Origin: an uncultured Opitutia bacterium
GTDB lineage: Bacteria > Verrucomicrobiota > Verrucomicrobiia > Opitutales > Opitutaceae
Assembly: GCA_903948415.1 (NCBI GenBank)
Contig: CAJAYO010000629.1
Coordinates: 1 to 36,855 of the forward strand
Direction: 5' to 3'
DNA: 36,855 nt
Part shown: one piece after another, positions 25,486 through 31,762 of the stretch
Numbering within the stretch: the first letter of the stretch is position 1
Layout of the letters: the number at the start of each line of letters is the position of its first letter
Position numbers and translations under genes: made by a program
The notes under the pieces: generated by a model
The model's input: the letters and a program-made list of their open reading frames with translations, nothing else
Databases searched by the model: none
What the model was told of the DNA's origin: nothing

Positions 25486-25609
25486 GAATTCACGGCGGCG
25501 CGAATAGCGGACACAATGAACTCGCCACGGCGCGAAACGTGTCCGAGATATCGCGTCCGTTAGTGACGACGATGACGCCCGGAACGAACCGGGCCATCTT
25601 CGTGAATTC
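25486..25609 (+). other. Potentially structured leader upstream of the Tat-oxidoreductase gene
   Basis: A 9-bp perfect inverted repeat (GAATTCACG at 25486-25494, CGTGAATTC at 25601-25609) encloses two further stems. One is CGGACAC/GTGTCCG (25508-25514 with 25539-25545) and the other is GCCCGG/CCGGGC with a 6-nt loop (25577-25594). Together they can draw as a three-way junction ending 9 nt before the ATG at 25619. No T-tract or Shine-Dalgarno site is present. It could be a cis-regulatory RNA, an mRNA-stability element or chance folding of GC-rich DNA. I do not recognise a known riboswitch class. Confidence 0.35.
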
Positions 25610-25618
25610 ATACCCCCC

Positions 25619-27109
25619 ATGAAGACGACCACGAAGAAAAGCCCCGCGCGTCCGCTCACGCGGCGCGAGTTTGTCGGCCGAGCTTTGACCACGGCCGGAG
25701 TCATCGCTGGAGCGCCGGCGTTCCTGCGCGGCCAGAACCTCAACAGCAAACTGAACATTGCGTTCCTGGCCTGCGGTGGCCGCGCCAACACGAGCCTCGG
25801 TGAACTCACGCGCGTGCCGGGGCGCGCGGGAGGCAAGGGCGGCAAGCAGGCCGCCGCCGATCCTGCCGCGGGCCCGCATCCCGACGAGAACGTCACCGTG
25901 CTCTGCGACATCAACCAGGTCGCGATCGATTCCGCGGCGCAGCGTTACCCGCAGGCGAAAACCTTTACCGACCTCCGTCGCGTCTTCGACCGCCCGAACG
26001 ATTTTGACGCCGTGGTGGTCTCGACCGCGGAGCACACGCACGTGTTCGCCACGTATCTGGCACTCACGCACGGCAAACACGTCTATTGCGAGAAACCGCT
26101 CGCCTACAATCTTTGGGAGACGCGGTTGATTCGCGAAACCGCGGCGAAGTATCCGAAACTCTCGACGCAGATGGGGAACCAGGCCCACGCCTCCGTGGCG
26201 CGCCGCACGATCAAGGAGATTCTCAACACGGGCGTCATCGGCCCGGTGCGGGAGGTGCACGTCTGGGCGGATCGCGCGTGGGGCCTGCAGGACGCCGCGT
26301 CAGCGGAGAAGTTCGACAAACCGCACGGCTTCTACAACGGCACGCAGATCGTCAACCGCTTCACGGAGGAGATGCCGGTGCCGGCGACGTTGAACTGGGA
26401 CCTGTGGGTTGGGCCCGCGCCCATGCGGCCTTTCCACGCGACGTATTTTCCAGGTCCGCGGTGGTATCGCTGGTGGGAATTTGCCAATGGCACCATGAGC
26501 GACCTCGGCAGTCACGACAACGACGTGCCCTTCACAGTGCTCGACCTCTGGCGGCCGGACGGGAAGGGCGGGCGGGTGCTGGCTCCGGCGACGATCGAGG
26601 CGGTGTCGCCGAACGTGCCGGTGGCTCACCGCGAACTCTCTCCGGCCACGATGATGGCGACGTTTCAGTTTCCGGCGGCGGGCGCCCAGCCTGCGCTCAA
26701 GCTCGTGTGGCACCAGGGCGACAGCAAACCGCCGGGCTGGATTCCGGCCTGGGGCAAGCGCTCGTGCGTGTTTATGGGCGACAAAGGCCTGTTGCTCGGC
26801 GACGGAATGCTGCTGCCCGAGGAGCGCTTCAAAGGTTTTATCGCGCCGCCGGCGACCTTGCCACGCTCGCCCGGTCACTGGATCGAGTGGGTTAACTATG
26901 CGAAGGGCAATGGCCCTGTGCCCGGCTCGAATTTCCAATATTCGGGTTGGACGACCGAGGCGAACCACCTCGGCAACGTGGCCTATCGCACGGGAAAAAA
27001 GATCGAGTGGGACTATGCGAATCTGCGCGCGACCAACGCGCCGGAAGCGGCGCCCTTCATCAAACGGCCCGCCTACCGCAAGGGGTGGGAGGGCATTCTC
27101 CATGCATGA
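25619..27109 (+). CDS. Tat-exported Gfo/Idh/MocA family oxidoreductase, copy 1
   Basis: The product has 496 residues. A twin-arginine signal is visible at residues about 14-35 (LTRREFVGRALTTAGVIAG, then a cleavage region near AFLRGQ). Export folded with a bound nicotinamide cofactor would explain the Tat route. The Rossmann domain follows (KLNIAFLACGGRANTSLGEL), with the catalytic-lysine motif CEKPLAYN (Lys159) typical of the family. The C-terminal alpha/beta domain contains GSHDNDVPF. Family members oxidise or epimerise sugars and inositols, and the substrate here is unknown. The stop TGA overlaps a possible start (27102) of the next gene. Upstream lies the structured leader. Confidence 0.9.
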   Translation: MKTTTKKSPARPLTRREFVGRALTTAGVIAGAPAFLRGQNLNSKLNIAFLACGGRANTSLGELTRVPGRAGGKGGKQAAADPAAGPHPDENVTVLCDINQVAIDSAAQRYPQAKTFTDLRRVFDRPNDFDAVVVSTAEHTHVFATYLALTHGKHVYCEKPLAYNLWETRLIRETAAKYPKLSTQMGNQAHASVARRTIKEILNTGVIGPVREVHVWADRAWGLQDAASAEKFDKPHGFYNGTQIVNRFTEEMPVPATLNWDLWVGPAPMRPFHATYFPGPRWYRWWEFANGTMSDLGSHDNDVPFTVLDLWRPDGKGGRVLAPATIEAVSPNVPVAHRELSPATMMATFQFPAAGAQPALKLVWHQGDSKPPGWIPAWGKRSCVFMGDKGLLLGDGMLLPEERFKGFIAPPATLPRSPGHWIEWVNYAKGNGPVPGSNFQYSGWTTEANHLGNVAYRTGKKIEWDYANLRATNAPEAAPFIKRPAYRKGWEGILHA

Positions 27110-27140
27110 CGTACAAAGAGGGGGCCAGTCGTTTCCGGCC

Positions 27141-28028
27141 ATGAAGCGTCGCGCATTCCTGAAAATCTCTGCGGGCGCCGCGGTGGCGGCGGCTCTCGTC
27201 CCGCCCGCGTTCGCCGCGCCGAAGCGGGCTCTGCGCAAGGCGATCATGTATTCGACGATCGGCGTGAAGGGCACGGTGCTCGAAAAATTCCGGGCCATGA
27301 AGGCGGCAGGATTCGACGGCGTGGAGCCGATGGGCGCGATGAATCGCGACGAGGTGGTCGCCGCGCTCAAAGAAACCGGTCTTCAGGCCGCGAGCGTGTG
27401 TGATCACATCCATTGGGTGAAGCCGCTCTCCGCGCCGGACGAGGCCACGCGCAAGATCGGCTTCGACGGCCTCGTGCACAGTCTGCACGACGCGCACGCC
27501 TACGGTGCGACGAGCGTGCTGCTCGTGCCGGGCGTCGCCCGCAACGGAGTGACCTACCAGCAGTGCTTCGAGCGCTCGATCGTCGAAATCAAGAAAGCGA
27601 TTCCGGTGGCGCGCGACCTTGGCGTGAAGATCGCGATCGAGAATGTCGGCAACGATTTCATCCAGACGCCCGAGCAGGCGGTCGACTACCTCGATGCGAT
27701 CGGCAGCGAATGGGTGGCCTGGCATTTCGACATCGGCAATGTCGGGCGGCGCGGTCCCGCCGCCGAGCAATGGATTCCGCTCCTCGGGAAGCGCATCAAC
27801 CGGATCCACATCAAAGATTACTCCGCGGCGCCGCCCGATGCCGCCGGGAAGGCGGCCGCGCGGCCCAAACTCCTCGACGGCGACACGAATTGGCCGGCGG
27901 TCATGACGGCGTTGGACAAGGTGGGCTACGCTGGCTGGGCCATCTCGGAGCAGCCCGGCAACCAGGCCGCCGATGTGGAAACAGCCCGTGATTTGGCCCA
28001 GCGGATGGACCGGATTTTTGCGTTGTGA
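27141..28028 (+). CDS. Exported sugar isomerase/epimerase-like TIM-barrel protein
   Basis: The product has 295 residues from the ATG at 27141, which places a Tat-like signal first (KRRAFLKISAGAAVAAAL, cleaved near AFAAP). An upstream ATG at 27102 would overlap the previous gene by 8 bp and add 13 residues. It belongs to the xylose-isomerase-like/AP-endonuclease-2 TIM-barrel superfamily. The four expected metal ligands are visible: Glu167 (AIENVGND), Asp197 (HFDIGNVG), His223 (RIHIKDY) and Glu270 (AISEQPGN). Relatives isomerise or epimerise keto-sugars. Its pairing with two exported oxidoreductases suggests sequential modification of one sugar in the periplasm. The substrate is unknown. Confidence 0.88.
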   Translation: MKRRAFLKISAGAAVAAALVPPAFAAPKRALRKAIMYSTIGVKGTVLEKFRAMKAAGFDGVEPMGAMNRDEVVAALKETGLQAASVCDHIHWVKPLSAPDEATRKIGFDGLVHSLHDAHAYGATSVLLVPGVARNGVTYQQCFERSIVEIKKAIPVARDLGVKIAIENVGNDFIQTPEQAVDYLDAIGSEWVAWHFDIGNVGRRGPAAEQWIPLLGKRINRIHIKDYSAAPPDAAGKAAARPKLLDGDTNWPAVMTALDKVGYAGWAISEQPGNQAADVETARDLAQRMDRIFAL

Positions 28029-28094
28029 GCCCGATGGACGCAGGCGGCGGCGCAGTCATCCGTTGACGCGACGGCGGGTTGGTCGCTGACTCGG

Positions 28095-28107
28095 GCCGGC
28101 AACCGGC
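28095..28107 (+). other. Small hairpin upstream of the second oxidoreductase
   Basis: GCCGG-CAA-CCGGC forms a 5-bp stem with a 3-nt loop in the 117-bp gap. GCCCGA (28029-28034) and TCGGGC (28091-28096) could form a competing long-range stem. No T-run follows. It may only reflect GC-rich sequence. Confidence 0.3.
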
Positions 28108-28145
28108 GGCGACGCGCACCCTTCAGTTTCATTTAGCTCACGATC

Positions 28146-29546
28146 ATGAAAACGACCCACCGCAGAGACTTTATCAAGACGGGCGCAATCGGCACGGCGG
28201 GGCTGGCCATCGGCGGGATGGGTTTTAGTGCGAAATCGTATGCGGCCATCGCCGGCGCCAACGAGCGGATCAATCTTGCGGTCATCGGGCTGCGCAACCA
28301 GGGCACCGTGCACCTCACCAGCTATTGCAGCCTGAAGGAGAGTCACCGCGTCCGCCTGCACGCGCTGTGCGATACGGACGAGGCGCTCTTCGCCCCGGCG
28401 TTGAAACTGGTCGCGGAAAAATCCGGCCAGACGCCGACGACGCATTGGGACCTGCGGGCGGTCCTCGACGACAAGGCGGTTGATGCGGTCTCGATCGTCA
28501 CGCCGAACCATTGGCACGCGCTGGCGACGGTCTGGGCGTGTCAGGCGGGCAAACACGTTTACGTCGAGAAGCCGGCGTCCCACAATATTTGGGAAGGCCG
28601 CCAGATGATCGAGGCGGGGCGCAAGTATGACCGGCGCATGCAGGTCGGGTTGAACAACCGTTCGTCCTCGAATGTGCGCGAGGCGATGGCGTTTTTGCAC
28701 AAGGGCGGGATCGGCGAGATTTACCTCGCCCGCGCCCTCTGTTTCAAGGCGCGCGATTCGTATGGTCTGGCGAAGGACGGGACGCCGCCGGCGACGTTCC
28801 ACTACGACCGCTGGCTCGGGCCCGCGCCGCTGCGGCCCTACAATGAAAAACGCAGCCACTACAACTGGCATTGGTATTGGGATACGGGCAATGGCGACAC
28901 GGGCAACACGGGGCCGCATCAGCTCGATCTGGCCCGTTGGGGCCTGCAGAAGAACGAGCACCCGGTGGCGGTTTACTCGACCGGCGGATTGTTTGGATTT
29001 ACGCAGGACGAGGGGAAAACGCCCGGCAAACGCGTGTATGGCGACGTCGAGGCTTATGGCCACGACAAGACTTCGCAGGAGACGCCGAACACGCAGACGG
29101 CCGCCTACACCTACGCCGACGGCAAGATCATCGAGATGGAAACCCGTGGCCGCTACACGAACCACGAGGGCAGCCAGGGCCAGGAAGTGGGCAATCTATT
29201 CTACGGCTCCGAGGGCTGGCTCGAAATCGGCGGGAATAGCTGGAAAGCGTTTCGGCGGCGGGAAAAGCAGCCGTTCGCGCAGTCCAAGGACGCCGAGCGC
29301 GAGCGCGCGGCGCACTGGGCGAATTTCCTCGAGGCCCTGGGGGCGGGAAAGAACGCCGTGCTGCACGGCGATATTCACGAGGGCCATCTGTCCACTTCGC
29401 TCTGCCATCTCGCCAATATTTCGTATCGCGTCGGACGTTCGCTGAAGTTCAACGGCGCGCAGGAAAAATTTGTGAACGACGCGGAGGCTGATGCGCTGCT
29501 GACGCGCGTTTACCGGGCGCCGTATGTCGTGCCGGGCACGGTTTAG
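28146..29546 (+). CDS. Tat-exported Gfo/Idh/MocA family oxidoreductase, copy 2
   Basis: The product has 466 residues with a twin-arginine signal at the very start (THRRDFIKTGAIGTAGLAIG). The Rossmann-fold strand is RINLAVIGLRNQGTVH, and the catalytic lysine sits in VEKPASHN (Lys142). The second domain includes GNTGPHQLDLARW, with the histidine expected near the substrate. It is paralogous to the exported oxidoreductase two genes upstream, but much diverged, so it probably acts on a different substrate or step. Such Tat-bearing members are numerous in Verrucomicrobiota and Planctomycetota. Specificity cannot be told from sequence. Confidence 0.9.
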   Translation: MKTTHRRDFIKTGAIGTAGLAIGGMGFSAKSYAAIAGANERINLAVIGLRNQGTVHLTSYCSLKESHRVRLHALCDTDEALFAPALKLVAEKSGQTPTTHWDLRAVLDDKAVDAVSIVTPNHWHALATVWACQAGKHVYVEKPASHNIWEGRQMIEAGRKYDRRMQVGLNNRSSSNVREAMAFLHKGGIGEIYLARALCFKARDSYGLAKDGTPPATFHYDRWLGPAPLRPYNEKRSHYNWHWYWDTGNGDTGNTGPHQLDLARWGLQKNEHPVAVYSTGGLFGFTQDEGKTPGKRVYGDVEAYGHDKTSQETPNTQTAAYTYADGKIIEMETRGRYTNHEGSQGQEVGNLFYGSEGWLEIGGNSWKAFRRREKQPFAQSKDAERERAAHWANFLEALGAGKNAVLHGDIHEGHLSTSLCHLANISYRVGRSLKFNGAQEKFVNDAEADALLTRVYRAPYVVPGTV

Positions 29547-29599
29547 GCGGCTTGGGTGACCGCCCCGGCGGCGGCGCGGCGGCGGGGCGAAAAGCTCCC

Positions 29600-29628
29600 T
29601 TGCCAGCGGTGGGGCGCGCCGCAAACCT
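29600..29628 (+). promoter_or_regulatory. Possible cimA promoter (TTGCCA box)
   Basis: TTGCCA at 29600-29605 has an A-rich stretch 10 bp upstream. A 17-bp spacer would put the -10 at 29623-29628 (AAACCT, weak), giving a very short leader before the ATG at 29639. The box matches those before tRNA-Tyr and serA. Confidence 0.3.
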
Positions 29629-29638
29629 CCGCCCTCTT

Positions 29639-31201
29639 ATGGCCACCGCCGTCAAAATCTACGACACCACGCTGCGCGATGGCACGCAGGGTGAAGGCAT
29701 CAGCTTTTCCGTCACCGACAAGCTGCTGATCGCCCAAAAACTCGACGCGTTCGGCGTGGACTACATCGAGGGCGGTTTTCCCGGTTCCAATCCGCGCGAC
29801 ATCACGTTTTTCCAGGAGGCGAAAAGCCTGAAGCTCAAGCACGCGCGCCTGGCGGCGTTCGGCTCCACGCGCCGGGCCGGGGCCAAGGCCGACGAGGACG
29901 CCCAATTGCGCACGCTCCTCGACAGCGGCATGCCGGTCATGACGATCGTGGGGAAGACGTGGACGCTCCATGTCACCGAAATCCTTCGCACCACGCTCGA
30001 GGAAAACCTGGCGATGATCGAGGACTCGGCGCGCTACCTCGTGGCGCAGGGCCGCGAGGTGATTTACGACGCGGAGCACTATTTCGACGGCTACAAGTCC
30101 GACCCCGACTACGCGCTGCGGACGCTCGCGGCGGCGCTGCGCGGCGGCGCGAGCAATCTGACGCTGTGTGACACGAACGGCGGCACGCTCGTCGACGAGT
30201 TCAAGGACATCGTTGCGCGGGCGGTGAAGGAGTTTGGGGCCGACAAGGTCGGCGTGCATTGCCACAACGACGGCGGACTCGGCGTGGCGCTCACGCTCGC
30301 CGGGGTCGGGGCGGGTGCGACGCTGGTGCAGGGGACGATGAACGGTTACGGCGAACGGGTGGGCAACGCCAACATGGCGACGGTGCTGCCGAATCTCTTT
30401 CTCAAAATGGACCGCACGTCGCGTTGTGCGGCGAACCTCCCGCAGCTGCGCGATTTGTCCCTGTTCTTCGACGAACTGGCCAATTTGCGCCCCGACCCGA
30501 AGGCGCCGTTCGTCGGGCAATCGGCGTTTGCCCACAAGGGCGGACTGCACGCGAATGCCGCGCAGAAGGTCGCGCGCAGTTACGAACACATCGACCCCGC
30601 CCTCGTCGGCAACCGCACGCGCGTGCTCGTCTCTGACATGGCCGGACGCAGCAGCCTCGCGCTGAAGGCGAAGGAACTCGGCTTGGAACTCGACGAGAAA
30701 CGTCCCGAGATGAAGGGGCTGATCGAGGAGCTGAAGGAACGTGAATTCCGCGGCTACGAATACGAGGCCGCCGACGCGTCGTTCCGCCTGCTCGTTGAGA
30801 AACATCTCGGGCAGCGCCGGGCCTTTTTCGAAGTGGAGAGCTACCGCGTCATGGTGGAGCGCCACGGGGCCGACCTCTGGTCGGAGGCCACGGTGAAGCT
30901 GCGGGTCGCGGGCGAGTTGGTCCACACGGTCGCGGAAGACGCGGGTCCCGTCGGCGCGTTGGACAAGGCCCTGCGCCTCGCGTTGGAGAAGACGTATCCG
31001 CAAATCCGGTCCGTGACCTTGCGTGACTTTAAGGTCCGTATCCTCGAAAACACCGGCAACACGAGCGCCCGCACGCGGGTGTTGATCGAGAGCGGCGACG
31101 GCGGACGCATCTGGGGCACGGTCGGGGTGAGCGACAATATTATCGATGCGAGCTGGGAAGCGCTGCGCGAGTCGGTGGAGTTCAAACTGTCGCAGGGCTG
31201 A
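29639..31201 (+). CDS. cimA: (R)-citramalate synthase
   Basis: The product condenses pyruvate with acetyl-CoA to citramalate, which leads to 2-oxobutyrate and isoleucine without threonine deaminase. The ATG at 29639 (MATAVKIYDTTLRDGTQGEG) gives 520 residues, the usual length of the CimA/LeuA2 form. The HMGL-type TIM barrel has DTTLRDGTQ at residues 9-17 and metal-binding His207/His209 in HCHNDGGLGVA. QGTMNGYGERVGNANM is close to the CimA pattern. The C-terminal LeuA-type regulatory domain (about 385-518) normally binds isoleucine. 2-isopropylmalate synthase is the main alternative, but the early sequence and length favour citramalate synthase. The frame is open back to 29552, without support. 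Confidence 0.93.
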   Translation: MATAVKIYDTTLRDGTQGEGISFSVTDKLLIAQKLDAFGVDYIEGGFPGSNPRDITFFQEAKSLKLKHARLAAFGSTRRAGAKADEDAQLRTLLDSGMPVMTIVGKTWTLHVTEILRTTLEENLAMIEDSARYLVAQGREVIYDAEHYFDGYKSDPDYALRTLAAALRGGASNLTLCDTNGGTLVDEFKDIVARAVKEFGADKVGVHCHNDGGLGVALTLAGVGAGATLVQGTMNGYGERVGNANMATVLPNLFLKMDRTSRCAANLPQLRDLSLFFDELANLRPDPKAPFVGQSAFAHKGGLHANAAQKVARSYEHIDPALVGNRTRVLVSDMAGRSSLALKAKELGLELDEKRPEMKGLIEELKEREFRGYEYEAADASFRLLVEKHLGQRRAFFEVESYRVMVERHGADLWSEATVKLRVAGELVHTVAEDAGPVGALDKALRLALEKTYPQIRSVTLRDFKVRILENTGNTSARTRVLIESGDGGRIWGTVGVSDNIIDASWEALRESVEFKLSQG

Positions 31202-31215
31202 GGTTCGGGGGCGGT

Positions 31216-31249
31216 CGCTTGTCGGCCGTCCGCGGCTCGGCGACAAGCG
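31216..31249 (+). other. Inverted repeat downstream of cimA
   Basis: CGCTTGTCG at 31216-31224 pairs perfectly with CGACAAGCG at 31241-31249, around a 16-nt GC-rich loop that can itself pair partly. It begins 15 bp after the cimA stop. No T-tract follows, so it is either a factor-assisted transcript end or an intergenic repeat element. Confidence 0.55.
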
Positions 31250-31468
31250 CCGGCCCGCCCCGCCAATTATCAAGAAACGACGGTCTGACGCCGGCGCAGC
31301 TGGACCGGTGGTGGGGCGGTGGGCGCGCGCCGACGGGGCGGTGCCCGCGTGATTCGTGGCGGGAAATGACGGGGTGGGCGGGGCGGTTTTGAGCGGCGGA
31401 TCGCGGCGGAGGCGGGCGGCCGGAAAAACGCCTGTCCCGATGAATTGAATTCGATGGTGAAAAAAGCC

Positions 31469-31497
31469 TTGCCGTCGGGGGAGCGAGTCGAGAGCTT
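31469..31497 (+). promoter_or_regulatory. Possible tRNA-Tyr promoter
   Basis: TTGCCG at 31469-31474, preceded by an A-tract, is followed by a 17-bp spacer and GAGCTT at 31492-31497. The geometry would start transcription about 10 nt before the mature tRNA. The -10 match is weak, and the box recurs before cimA and serA. Confidence 0.35.
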
Positions 31498-31512
31498 CCG
31501 CCTTCCTTGTCC

Positions 31513-31598
31513 GGTAGGATACTCAAGTGGCCAACGAGGGGAGACTGTAAATCTCCTGGCTTACGCCTTCCCTGGTTCGAATCCAGGTCCTACCACCA
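31513..31598 (+). tRNA. tRNA-Tyr (anticodon GTA)
   Basis: The gene spans 86 nt including an encoded 3' CCA (31596-31598). The acceptor stem GGTAGGA (31513-31519) pairs with TCCTACC (31588-31594), and the discriminator is A. The anticodon stem GGAGA/TCTCC encloses the loop CTGTAAA with GTA at 31547-31549. The variable arm is long, as expected for a class II tRNA such as bacterial tRNA-Tyr. The T arm is CCTGG-TTCGAAT-CCAGG. A long open frame reading through it is not coding. Confidence 0.97.
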
Positions 31599-31695
31599 AT
31601 TTCCTTCGGTCCGGCCCGGCGGAGGGAGGTCCGCCGAGGTGTCCGGCGCGAATGCGCGCGGCGAGCTTGGGTTTGTTACGAACTCACAAAAGTCG

Positions 31696-31714
31696 CCGGT
31701 CGGACCGGATTTTT
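31696..31714 (+). terminator. Candidate terminator after tRNA-Tyr
   Basis: A short hairpin, CCGGT-CGG-ACCGG, is followed by A and five T (31710-31714). It lies about 100 nt past the tRNA and 48 nt before the next start codon. The stem is only 5 bp. Confidence 0.4.
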
Positions 31715-31762
31715 CTCCCGTTTTCCGCCACCAAGCATTTCGTTTCAGGTCCATTGGCTCCC

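Larger units (their letters stand above)
31202..31512. other. Intergenic stretch between cimA and tRNA-Tyr
   Basis: These 311 bp hold no credible gene. They contain an imperfectly looped inverted repeat near the start and a candidate tRNA promoter near the end. In between I see only GC-rich sequence. Confidence 0.6.

Noticed and set aside
26300-27370. 356-codon minus-strand gene within the oxidoreductase region
   Set aside because: It is antisense to two clear genes, Arg/His/Ala-rich, with no family features.
31445-31762. N-terminal extension of the NHL-repeat protein by 106 residues
   Set aside because: It would read through the tRNA-Tyr gene, and the ATG at 31763 starts a good signal peptide.
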